This document shows, in pieces, positions 26,801 to 40,000 of a stretch of DNA of 64,000 bases. Numbering within the stretch: position 1 is the first letter of the stretch; every line of letters begins with the position of its first letter. The position numbers and the translations under genes were made by a program. This DNA is from Thunnus maccoyii (Eukaryota > Chordata > Actinopteri > Scombriformes > Scombridae): NCBI RefSeq assembly GCF_910596095.1, contig NC_056535.1, positions 26,568,505 to 26,632,504 on the forward strand. The letters are read 5' to 3'. Under the pieces are notes generated by a model. It was not told where the DNA came from. It ran no database searches and was given only the letters and a program-made list of their open reading frames with translations.

Positions 26801-29800
26801 GTCACGGAAACCTGACCTGGCCTTTTACCTGATCATTAACGCAGAGCAACAGCGGTACAGGCGGGCCAATTATGGAGGAGGTTCAATCAATAGCCCTTCA
26901 CTTTGCCTCCCTCTGTTGGCACTGCTTCTCCTTGCCCTGACTGCCTTACTGACTGGCTGACTACCCATCTGGGAATGTGTGAGGTGATTGCAAGCAGCTT
27001 GAAAGCCTGCATAATTACGCTCTGCCTGCAGCTGTACCCAGATAACACCAGTGACGGACGCAGTAAGCAGCCCTGCATAGGTGGGTGCTATCGCTCCCCG
27101 TGTAGACTGTGGCAATTCTTTCCAAGTCTTTTTACCCCACATCTATCTGAATTTTATATCATCTCACTTCTTTATCCGGGCTTTATCCTGTAAGTAGCCA
27201 CCGTTGTGCTTGAAAAATGGTTGATGTGACATGAACAGCTGGAAGTACATAATGGAATTTGCCTCTTTTCTGTCATGCTGTATGACTGCGTGAGATGGAG
27301 AAGAAGACAGCACTTGAAAGAAGTGTGTGCATGTCTTCTCTTCTCTTCTCCCATTCTCCCTCTTCTGTATGAGTGCATTAGAGACTTCTGCTGACTTGAA
27401 TCAATGCTGCCCCCCCTCGTTCTATCATCAAAGTAAGATGTAAATGAATTAAAGCCATCTGCTAATAAGCAGGGGCTTGAGAAGGCTCTTTATTTCAATA
27501 TCCCATGTTAACCTAAAAAATTGGCGCCGCTCCTGCAGAACAGGATCAGGTCTCCGTCATCCCATTACATTCTAGTCATTCTTTGCAGAAAGGACTGTGA
27601 TTTTGGGGGCTCTCAACGCTTGTTCCTTGCCTCTGATGGTAGTGTCCTTTCTGCACTGGCAAGATCAGAGTGCCTCTGTGCAATTCTAATCAGTGCAGTG
27701 GGGGGAGAGGTGAGGTAAGGTTAGAGAGAGACAGACAGACAGAGAGGAGCAAGTATATGTGCATTTGTAAAATAGACGAGGGAAAGGGGTAGAGAGACGA
27801 TGAAGAGTGCATGTGTGTGCGCATCTGTCTGTGTGTTTGAGAGCGAGAGGCAGAGAGCGAGACAGAGCGAGGGAGAGTGCAAGCCGTGCAGAGAGAGAGA
27901 GAGAGGTAGAGGGAGGGGAATTGATATAGTGGGAGAGGGAGAGGTGGTTACGTGGAGCAGCACCCCACTTCATCAGGCAGCATACGGCAGCCCTGCAGTG
28001 CGATCACACAGTATGGGAATGGGGCTATGAGATCGAGAGCGAGAGAAAGAAAGCAGAGAGACACGAGAGCGAGGAGGGGGGGGGAGTTAAAAAAGAAGAG
28101 CTTGAGGGATTTGCTCGGATGAGAAGGGGGGATGATCACTGAGTCTGTTGCCTGTCGTGGATGTGGTAAGGACGTGGCAGCAGTAGCTGAGGCTGAGGCA
28201 GATCTGTGGTCTCCTGTGTAGAAGTAGCCGGCGTCAGGACGTTATGCCCTGTGAGCAGTGAGGGGTAGCGTGTGTGAGCCAGGAGCAGCTGCTGTGACTG
28301 CATCTGCACTGCCTGCATGTCTCAGACAGGCAGGGGATGCAGCAAACCTCTGCCCTGAGCACACAGGCTGCTAGCTGTACCCAGCGAGGAGAAGAACCAG
28401 GTGGGCTAGGGTGGGAGTGGGGGGCGCCTGCCTCAGGAAGGAGCTAGCTTAACCTGCACTGTGGTCCTGCAGTGATACTCGCTTCAGAGTAAAGAGACTC
28501 ACCTGCCGTCTGTTGGATCTGAACCTGGATTTACTGCTTTGAGAGATGAGAAGCACGTTCTCTGGCGGAGTCGCACAGCCAGCCAGCCAGCCAGCAGCCT
28601 GCTGAAGAGTGTGAATGCTGGGCAGCACAGGGAGCACTGGCACCACCAAGGACACCAAGCCTTTTTCCAGTGGCAGACAGTTTACCTGGAGCTTTATCAA
28701 GGAATCTATACTTGGATTTGATTATGAATTGAGGAGTTTGGAATCAGCACATCAGCAAATCCTAAGCCAACAATTCTTTTTTGATGTAGGATTTACAATA
28801 TGTCTACCTAACCATACTCCTTGTGGCTCTGGAGTAAGGACGAAAAATGATTTAAGCAAATGTATATTCCTTGATCAAAAAATAACATGAGTACCTCAAC
28901 AGTACTTTAGAATGCTGCTACCTTCATTGTATGAGCCGTGTCCTAGCTCTCAAAGAGGTTGACCAATGAAGCCATGGGACTCAGCCAGAGCTTTACAAGT
29001 ATGTGGTGAAAACCCTGACAAATTTATTTTGGGGGAACTGAATATTTCTGTGTTACACCCTGATGGAGTACTTTCTGATTTTTAGAAAAAAAAAATGATG
29101 GGGATAATTTTAGCAGAGTAAATAATGTGTGATGTATGTGAAAATGTCTGATTTAGTGATAATTAATTTCCATTTTCCCTCGGCCTGAAAATGATCTAGT
29201 CTCATGACTTGTAGTGTTCATTAATGTTATGTTTTTGGACTAGCCAAGCATTTGTTTTTACACTCGCTCATCTGCTCACTAAAGGAATGTTTAGTGAACC
29301 CTGTTTGTTGGAAGATGCCGTAGTGGCTCAGTCCAACATATCTAACAGTACCAACCTTCAGATGGGCTTCTTTCCCTGCACTACCTCCACCCTCGCCTGA
29401 CATTTCCAGTCAGTCACACTAACACCAGTGGGTGTATATTAGCCTAGTCAGTCCCCTGCAGGGCTTGAGCTGGGCCTGCAGCACTTCCTACCCTCCTCCT
29501 GTGTTTGAGTTAGCCGGGCCCCCGCCTGTACCGTGGGAGCCCCTCACCCCCGGCCTGGACCCTGTCTCCCCCCCACCCCGCCTGGTGCTGCTGCACTCGG
29601 CTCTGCCTCTGCTGGCCGAGGATGATGTGGCAATGCCATGTGTCGTCCTCTGAGTGCCGCTGCTACCGGCTGAACGGCTTCTCCCTGCTGAAGCGCTTCC
29701 CTCTCTCGGCAGATGGGGCCTGTGGTAAAGCCCTGGACCAGCCGGTGGGAGAGTGGCTGGAGCACGTGGGGCTGCCGCAGTACGAGAGCAAGTTCCTGCT

Positions 29801-32800
29801 CAATGGCTTCGACGACCTACGATTCATGGTGAGTCACCTGCAGCACGTCATCTCAGGGGTCGGGTCCACTTTACATCACTCAATCTCTCCCTCCGTCAAC
29901 CAAGCTGCATTTGTCTTTTTATGTCACCACTCTGCTCTTTCACCCTCTGCTTGTCTCTTAGCAGCTCCACCCCCCCCACCCCCCCACCCCACCCCCCTCC
30001 TTCTCTTTCCCACTCACCCCTGCACCCTCTCTCTTCCTTCCCCTTTTCCCCTCTCCCCTTCATAACTCCTCTTCACCTCCGTGCGATGCATGACCCTGCT
30101 AAGATTTATAGCCCCTCACTGAATCCCTTTAAAGAATATGGGCTGTCACCAATGGCAAGACAAATGACAACCAAAACCCATTAACTTTTCCCAGCATTCC
30201 CAATCATGCTATCTCATTTACTGTACAATTCTACAGTCACCCCCACCAACCCCTGTATTGAACCTTCTGATTTACAGCCACTGGACTTGACCTCTGCATA
30301 CAAACAGTCATATAACCTGACATACAGTCCTCAATCTAAATATACTGTGGTTTATTCCAAATACACTTTGCATGGTTGCTTGCCAAATCTCACTAAATCC
30401 TCTACCCATTATGCTTTGTACTCTGCTTGTGGTGCTTATGAGCCGGTCTTGCAATAAATGCACAATGTATGATTAGACTGCAGTAGCATGCTCTAATGCT
30501 GTATTTATATACTGTACACTTGTAATTTTTAGATTTTAATTACATGTGTTTGCATGCAGACATTCATTTTGGGTTGCAAATGTATCATTTTACCAGTAAG
30601 TAGATTATCAAAAGCCACATTATCTGTCCACTGTGATTGTTGAAAAAAATGATCTGACAGATTAGTGTTTCTGGAAAGCATTGACACATTTTTGCATGAA
30701 TGTTTTGCAGTTTTTAAAGAGCCCCGTCAGATTACATATCGATAAATTCATTTAACTGCAGCTCAAAAGATGCCCACAGTATGACTCAAAGCGTTATTGT
30801 GTTTCCCGTAAAGAACATTGCAAGTAAACTTGATATTGCATTTGGCAATGATTGTAGAAAACACCATTACATTTTCAGTGCCCCGGTCATGTTATTCTGA
30901 AAAACATGACTGTACACCGTAAATAACTAAGCCCAAAGGGTAAACACGGGCATTTCTCAGACTACAGAGCTGCATTAGCACTATGGGCTATATGTTACAT
31001 CAGTTTGTCACAGCTGAGCTCAGTTAAGTGAAACCAGTGAGCTCAGAGGGAAAGTGGTTGTATTCACAGAGCGTTCCAGCTGAGGAGTGCTGCTCTCTGA
31101 TCTGTTTTTCTTTCTGCTAAGGCGTGAGATCACAGCATAATGTGATCACTTTTACTATGAGATGCTGTGCAGATAAAGGCTTTAGACTCAGATTTGTGTT
31201 TGTTCACGAAGTGACAACAAGCCCAACAGGTTGCGGTGTGTGTGTAGTCATAGTAAAGGAAGAGTGATATGGATTAGAGCTAGACCAATAAATTGCTGAT
31301 ATATCAGCCAATATGAGCTTATTGCAGATATTTGTGTATACGTTGGCCAATAACTGCAGTACAGAAACGCCAAGGATATGTGATAACAAATTTAAAGGAT
31401 CTTTTTTTTCTCTTTATAATTATTTTGGGACATTGTATGATTTAATTTGATAGTGGACAGTAGAAAGGTGACAGGAAATGAAGCGAGATAGAGGTGATGA
31501 ATAAAATTCAAGTCTGTAATCAAACTGGTAACATTGCCTTCATAGTGAATGGTATGAGTCTTAACCATGAGGCCACTTGGATGCCCCCTAAATCTAAATG
31601 TCTGTTTATGCTAGTGTATGAGTTATTTTTTAAAAAATCTGCCGATATATTATTATCATATTCAATATCGGTGTCTGCCTTTATATGGATAAAAATCTTT
31701 CATCACTGTCTTGTTATATTGCAATAATCAGATATACTTCATCATGATATATTACATTTTCTGTAATTTTAATTGAGAAACAGTTTCTAGATAAAAAATC
31801 CTGTTTTTCATTAATTAATCAAAAACAAAGGTAAATAAATAAATTGAAGCAATGATCCAGTAAATCCGATACCTCCATAAATCAGTCCTGCTTACTGATT
31901 AGCAACGTTGCCCACAACATCACCACACATCAACAGAGATGTTAAAGAAAGAGCTACCTCACTATAAACTGCACAGCAAAATCTCTACCGGTTGACTGAT
32001 TTTTATCGCCTCAGGTTGTGTATTGTTATATCGCCCGATACTAATATGCAGTTATCTAGACATAATTTAAAGGAAAACAAAGCCACCGTATTGTTTCAAC
32101 GACTGGGTCGGATGATTCCATGTTGATCAAGATTTCCGGGGCGTGAGATGAGGACTATGGGTCATTAGGCATTCTGATGTTCATTTTCATGCTAATGTGT
32201 CTGCTGGACTTGATGCATCAAGGAGATAAATCATTAGTTTCACAAGGCAAATTACACACGGATATTTACGAGGATGTGGAGGTTGCAAACAAGGGAAAGG
32301 TCAGAGTAGTCAGGCAGACATTGTGAATGTTTAATATTGTGCCCTTTTAGATTCTGCCAGACTAGTTTCAAAATGTGATCAATCTAAGTTCATGCTGAAC
32401 TTAAACATCCAGAGTTTGTTTGCGGGATTCATTGCAAAGAAGAAGGCAGCACAATGTGTCTCTTCATTTAATTCAATGTCATGTTTGAATGCAGTTTTCG
32501 CCACAATGAGGAACAAAACTATGAAGCAGATTCTTATCACACTATCCATAACGTCTGTGAGCCAGAGGAAGACAAAATCCCCACCGTGTCTATTCTAATT
32601 CTGCAGTGGCAGGGATCTCAGCATGAGAGCTGTACTATACCTACAAACAGCCACTGTCACAGCTTAAGCACAGTGCCGCCTGGGAAGTTTCCTTGGTCCC
32701 GCCCACCAGAGCAAGAGAGCAAGCACTCACATGAGTCGGCAAGGCTCTCTGCATGTGATGATTGCTCTGAGATGCAGCTTTTGAGGGATCATAAATTATG

Positions 32801-35800
32801 AACAGCTGTGTGCCCATTCTCATAATTTTTACACGATGATTATCATTTTGTGCTCCTTTCATGCTACCAGAAGTGGGACGCCCGTAGCTTTCATTCTCTT
32901 GGCCTTCATGCCCGCACATTTCATTTACAGTCAAAAATTCCACATCATTTCTTTTTCTTAAGTGTTACGCTTTGTTGCTCTGATGTCCAAACTAATGTGG
33001 CGATGAGGAAAATTGTCTACTGCAAAACATCTTAGAAGTTCCCCATCAGGCATTTACATTGCATCTATCCTGCATTAATATTGCATCAGATTCTGCAGCT
33101 CCCTCTTTCACAAATGTTATAATATGGAACTCAACATACATATTGTAACACATAAATTAAGTCTTTTTTTTTTTTTTTATTGTCAGATCATTGTCACGCC
33201 TACTGACTCTTGAAAAACTAACAAAATTTGATTTTTCTAAACAATTCCTCTGTGGGGCAAAGCAATAGAGCAATTCTAATTCACTATTGCATTAACTGAG
33301 TGCATTTAGTGAGATGAAGGACTTCTACCATGGCTACATCTGCAAGTCGTATCAGATTAAATCAAACTACCATAGCTCATAAGCTATGTAAGAACTGAAC
33401 CATACATTCCCGTCACATGTTTCAAATGCAGCATGAAATAATAAGTTTGCCGAGTCTCCCGAGGCATCATCAAACTTCAAACTGTGTTAATAGAAGTGGA
33501 GAATCTATTTTGGGCCTCCCTTACATCAGACCCCGCTTCATTTTGACCTTTATTCTAGCGATCAGCACCCTGATACAGGGCCTGTGAGTACTGCTGCATT
33601 GTGCTCTGAAGCCAATCCAGTAAGAGCAGATTGAATAAAGACTACAGAACATTTTAACATTCTTGGCCAAGAAGAATCAATCTGCAGCAGTCCACAGGGA
33701 AAAACGCTTAGCTCCACATTTTCAAGGTTCCCCTTGTATCTTTATTCCTGCCTATAAACCGGAATAAGATGACAAAGCAGCTGAAGCTGTGAATATGAAC
33801 AACTACATGAAATAGACAAGAATCTGCTTGTCAGTCAAGATTTCAGGGACCCAAAAAAACCATTGTTGTTCATTGTGTCTGTTGTTCATTGTTTCGCTCC
33901 TAAATTAAGGAATTGTTACAAACTGTAGTGAAGTATTTTTATTCAATTTCCTTGTGGACTGTTTAGTTTCTATCAATGAAACACAGCGGCAAAGAGATCC
34001 TGTAGAAGCTGCTGCAGTTATGAACGCTTTGTTCCCACAGAGTTGCACCAGATCAGATTGATTACTCTTGGCATGCACAATTTATTTGACTTCATTGTCC
34101 TCCCACTCTGGTGTTACTGCTTGTGTCAGAGATGTGCATATTCTGCGTGTGTGTATGTGTGTGTGTGTGTTTGTGCAGATACAAGTTTGCCCCGGTAGTT
34201 ATATTGTGGAATATGTCATGATACTTTTATTGACCTATGATCTTACACAGCCGTGTCTCATATGTCAGAATAGTGTGTTTTATGTGTAAATAATGCATGC
34301 ATGTGTGTAAGTAGGGACATTTAAATTATTGCTTTGATATAGTTCATGATCGATTACTGATTTCTTCTTCTTGTATTGTACTATTGTATGTCCATATTGT
34401 ATCTTGTCTCTGTGCTTGTGTGTGTGTGTACTTGTGTGTGTATGTGACTATTTGTTTGCATGCATGTGTGTATGAGTGCGGCTGTGTGTGAATGTGTTTA
34501 TTTGTATTTGTGTCTCTTGCGTTTCCACACATGCAGGGAAGTAACGTGATGGAGGACCAGGATCTCAGAGACATTGGGATCACTGACCCAGGACACAGAA
34601 AGAAGATCCTCCACGCGGCACGCAGCTTGCCAAAGGTACTTAACATCATAACTTGACCTCAGCACTGAGAAAGGATAATGAAAAAAAAAAAGAGAAAGAA
34701 CGTTGAATTGTTAACCTGCTTATGAAAATGAAAGATAAGCCAAAACAAATGGATAATAGTGGAAAATGTTATTTTGATTGTAGATAGATACAGTTGGCAT
34801 TTTGTAGACCTGAACAATACTTCAGAGTTGAAAACGTCCAATATAGAACAATGGAAAAACATTTTTAAACATGCTAGTGGTGTGGCAAAGTTGGTCGGTC
34901 CAGACTGAAATATCTCAGCAACCATGAGGTTGACATTTGTAGTTTTGAGTCAAACACTGTATCTCAACAACTATTGTATGGATTGCCATGGAATTTGGTA
35001 CATACATTAATGTGACCTTTAGGATGAATTGTAATAACTTTGATGACCCCCACCCCCTGACTATTCATTTAGTGCCATCATCAGGTAACATTTTCAATTT
35101 GTCCAATACTTCTTCAGCTTATGACTGAATACTTGCAAAACTAATGACATTCACATCAGCCCAGCTGTGCTAGTGCTAATTAGCAAATGTTAGCATGCTA
35201 ACAAGCTAATCTTAGATGCGAACATTTGATCTGCTTAGCATCAGTATGTAAATTATAATTGTGAGCATGTGAGCATGCTGATGTTAGCATTTAGCTCAAA
35301 GCACCACTGTGTTGATGATGATATAGATTTGGTGGCAAACAAATCAAAAGTATGTTGTTGTTGTATGGGTAATAAGACTGCCTTATTAAAAAATTGAAAC
35401 TAAGCTAAACTACATATTGCCTAGCCTACTGTATGTTGCTAATTCTAATTTTAAGTTGTACCCTACAAAATGCATTACAATTTTAAAGGGAAAATTTGTA
35501 CATTATGTAAATGTAAAGGTTAAACATGGGTTGTAATTGAAAAAAATCTAAACATTTAGAATATATCCAAAGTTAGACTGATGTGTGACATATTGAAAAA
35601 AGCCGCCAGTGACGTAGAATTACAGACAGCACTGGAAAACAATATTAATATGCTGTATAGTTTCTCCGTTAAGTATTTTTCTGGATACAGAAATTATTTA
35701 CTGTACTTGTACCTCTTACACTTCTTTCTCTACTCTTTAGGTAAAAGCACTGGGCTGTGATGGCAGCACATCTCTTGCCTCCTGGCTGGACGGCCTCGGC

Positions 35801-36957
35801 CTACATGAATATCTGCCCAACTTTCTTTCAAGCGGCTACCGCACACTGGAGTGTGTTAAGAACCTGTGGGAGCTGGAGATCGTCAATGTAAGGAAGCCAT
35901 GGCTTACATTTATCATTTACCCAATAACCGTTGTTTACTCACTCATGTAGCAAAGGCTCATGGGTGGTGATGGACTCTATGTAGCCATCAACTGTCAAAC
36001 CTGAGCCACACTGAACCATTTCTCAAACGACGGTCTCCTTAATCACATGACCACCTTCATTTATGGATTTTGTTTGAGGTTAAGAAGCACTTTAAAATGC
36101 AAGCCTGAAATAACAGAGAAGTGCTTGATGATGGAAGCATTTGCATAGAACTATAGCAGAAACATTTTCAAAATGACTGGGTAATTAGTAGATAACTGTA
36201 AATTAAGGAGCTATGTGGTGACTGATGACAGGGAAATATGTAATTATTTTTTATGGAAATAGTGTAGCATTTTATGATAATTTGTAATTACAATGGAGAA
36301 CTAATTTCTTTGGGGTTAAAATCTGTGGTGGTTATGGAGAAACGCATGTATGAATTTGGTTTAATATTGTGTGTGTGTGTGTGTTTGGGTGAAGGCAGCG
36401 TTTTCCACATGTGGCTACAAGGTTAATCTGAATTGAGATGATTAAAGGGATAAGAAAGATTTAGGTTTATTTTTTTGGACTTTTCTCAAATCTTTACTTA
36501 TCACTATGAAATACAGGATAGTTTTACCTCTTCTGGCTTCTAAAAAGTATTTTAATGATCCAAATTTAGAAGGAAAAGTCACTCTGCGGTTGAATTATTC
36601 ACAGATATTCAGTATAAAGCCTGCAGTGAGGGGTCACAAGTAGCCGTTGTATCTTTTTTTAGCCACAATTTAAAGTTGGGAACAACTAACCAGATCCATT
36701 TATGGACTAACTACACATACAGTGAAATGCTAACATCTTCAAATCTACCAGTTTCCCTTAATGTCAGATACCAGTTTGTTACAGGTGTGATAACCAATCA
36801 TGTAGAAGTTAGCATTGTTAAGTTTTAGGAGCAGAAGATGAGCATGTTTAAAGCAATCATATTTTTTTCACTTATCAATGCTTATCTATGTGTGTCTGGC
36901 TGTGATAAACACAAAGACAGCTGTGGCAAAATGGCAGAAACCGGCAACAGCTGCAGT

Positions 36958-37008
<51 letters not shown>

Positions 37009-40000
37009 ACATACTGTATATGCAGTGTAGGAGGGACAGCGTCCAGCAGACTGCGATGCAGTACAGAAAGATGGGTGTGAGAGCAGGGCACATTACTTTC
37101 AGTGAGCAGTGTAGCAAAACTGCCTCTTGGCAGAATTCGCTTTGCCCATTACATCTCCTCCATCCTCTTCAGCATCTTACAGAAAATAGTATCAAGCATC
37201 AAGATGATCTATGAGCTGGTTTACATTCCTATATAATCCCAAGGCTCTTTATTACTATTTAAATTTACTCTTATTTCACACACACCTCATGCATACTGGT
37301 CTCTCTGGGATTCTGCACATGAGAATAATGAAAACCGCACCAGAAATCCAGACCAGTTGCCTTTTCTGTCTCTGACTCTCACTGAATAAATAATTGAAGC
37401 CTTCAGACAAAGAACCATATGAGCCTGTTATAGAATATTTTGTCCCAGCAACATAATTGCGAATGTAACATTAATCACTCGACATCCACCTTTACCGGAT
37501 GAGCGTGAATGTTAATAGCCAATTATGCAAATATACAGTATTAAGATAATGAGTTTTGACTACATAAAATTAACCTATGTTTCATCCTCTGAGGATTTTA
37601 GCCACACAAGCTGAGATGGCTTTTGTAAAAGGTTTTAAGAGACAGAGATACTGTGGATAGGTGATCTTGTAGTCTTAAAATACTGTAAATTGAAAACGTA
37701 TATTTAAAAAAAATGTGACAAATGAAGTGTAACTATGCCATTCAGTTACCTACAAATCATTTGCTTATTTGCATATTACCTGTATTTGTCCTATAAACCA
37801 CAGAGTTCCTCTCTGTTATTTAAGCACTGTGTCCAAAAATGAATTGTGAATTATGGAGTGTCCCAGGAAGGAGACAGTGCTGTACTTCAAGCTTACGGCA
37901 AAACAGATTGAGGTTGAATTATTGACGAGAGTCATTTCTGTTTGCCTGTGGATGCCTGCCAGTGAGGGGTGCATGCCACCAACTCTGTGTCAGTGTATTT
38001 TGGATATATCTCTATTAGTTTTGTCTAGATAAGTTATTTTGTGTGAGTTATTGATGTGACAATGCACTGGGACGTCTGCCTCATATTGTGCGCTGATGTT
38101 GTCCTCTTTAGGTTATTAAGATTGGTCCCCTGGGCCACAGGAAGAGGATCATTGCCTCTCTAGCAGAGAGACCCTATGAAGAGGCTCCGACTAAGTCACG
38201 TCGTCTATCCCCGATTATGGTAAGACTCATACAGTTTACATTTATTATAGGTCTTCATTACTAGCTCTCCATTACATGGCATTGATTTGATGTCTGCTCG
38301 TCCTAGAATCCACAAAAAGACAGCACGATCCAAGAGCGAGGTTTTTATCTAAAGCACTTTATGGCATCAACAGTGTGAATCAGACTGCAGCGATGTTAGT
38401 GCCACTATTTAACATACTGTCAACACTTATTTGGTTAATAGATTGGGTATGCTCAATATGCCCAAGTAGAAGAGTAATTCTGCAGATGCCCTCAATATGA
38501 CCCATATTCACAGTTTCAACATGCATTTGAGAGTTATAGAAAGATATGTATATAAGGTTCATACATTAGTTTAGAAAATAGTTCATAATGCTCAGTATTT
38601 CATGTTTGCATGCTGTTATTTTAATTATTGAACAACAATCAAAGCAGAGCTTAAGATGGAAGTTAAACAATGTTGCATGGAAAGCTGTGTTTCTATACCA
38701 ACATCATTTTGTGAGAAAATGGATCCATTTCTTTCAGCAGCGGATGTCTAATTTTGGAATGAGATTTTTCAATATCGTTATGTTCACAACAGTTAAATAC
38801 TCAGGGCTGATTTCCCAGGCAGATTAAACCGGGCTAAAAAGAATTGAGAATCTCCATGGAAGAGGCTCTTTTGTCGAGGATTAAGCTTGGATGTAGATCA
38901 GGGGAAGCCAGCCCATGTTAGACAGTGCTGTCAAAACATTCATCTGTGGTGTGCGTCTTCGTTTGTGTTTGCTTTTTGTGTGTCTGTGTGTGTGTGTTTG
39001 TGTTTGTGTGGCAGTTCCATGACCTCCTGTCCCAGACCACATCTCCCCTCAGTCAGATGGACCCCTACACCAGTCGCTCCATGGACATGCTCCTGCCTCT
39101 GACTGAGTCAGACCGGAGGCGGAGAGGAGTCGACCAAGACTGTAGTGTATCTCTGCGTTCCTATAGTGAGAGGCCGCGATCTGTAGTGAGTTCCACCTTC
39201 TGTCACTTCTCTGATCTTCCGTGAGGCCACCAAACTTATTCTCCATGAGCTTCTAGATGAAGAGTGAAGGAAGAGGATGCTGTACTGAGTTAAATGTGTC
39301 ACGGTGTCATTGTATGATAATTTGGAGAGGAGAATTCTGTTAAGCCTAACATGATATGATCATAGCATCATGATATGTCAAAAGTCAAAACACCATAGCA
39401 TTGAATTATTGCCCAGACCTACCTACCATTGTTTTAACTAGTCATAATAAAGGTGTTAAGGTAAGCTAGCATGCTGACTCTCTATCATAAATACCATGAA
39501 AATCAATAAAAAAAAATGAATAGCCAAGTTCCCCTTTTACCTAACTTTTACTGGAAGCACTGCAATCTTCAATGAATTGAATTATAACTCAGCTAGTGAG
39601 ATCAAGAAAGATCATTTGTCTTCAGAGTAGCTCGAAATTTTAGAAATATTTTAATAACTAAAAATCCGATGCAACACCTCCAATCACTGTCATGATTCGC
39701 TGAATTTCTTTGGCTCCTCCATAAGAGAATGAACTAAGAATAACTCGCCGATCAAGTTTTACCATTTGCTAAAGGTCAAACTACGGCTCATACACAAACA
39801 AGTCAAGCATGCCTGGTTGGTTGACTCACTGAGGCCAAAGAGAAAATGGTGAGGAGCGACCACAAAAAAGGCGAAATGTTGCACGACTGCAGTACTCAGG
39901 GTTCATGATATGTAAAATCAATATTTATCATTTTCCCAAATGCTTAGTGGGTTATTGTGATTGGTATATTTTACTCTGACAAGTGATTTATGGAAGAGCT

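Larger units (their letters stand above)
23253..27719 (+). other. anks1a: anks1a intron, left part
   Basis: No exon seen. Contains a TTAA-flanked element (24305-24812), a GGAGA polypurine tract (25490-25625), and a CT-rich patch near 26670-26705. Confidence 0.6.
29829..34536 (+). other. anks1a: anks1a intron inside SAM1
   Basis: No exon seen. Holds a C/T-rich stretch just after the donor (29950-30060), a repeat mosaic at 31275-31700, T tracts near 33170 and TG-rich DNA at 34146-34172 and 34411-34500. Confidence 0.6.

Noticed and set aside
29432..29653. Open frame [10 protein letters not shown]... in a C-rich segment
   Set aside because: Different phase from the SAM1 exon and proline-rich by base composition; better explained as 5' UTR of the 29622 start.
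36838..37117. Open frames with poly-Ser or poly-Cys/Leu
   Set aside because: Translation of the (AGC)15 microsatellite in an intron; no similarity outside the repeat.
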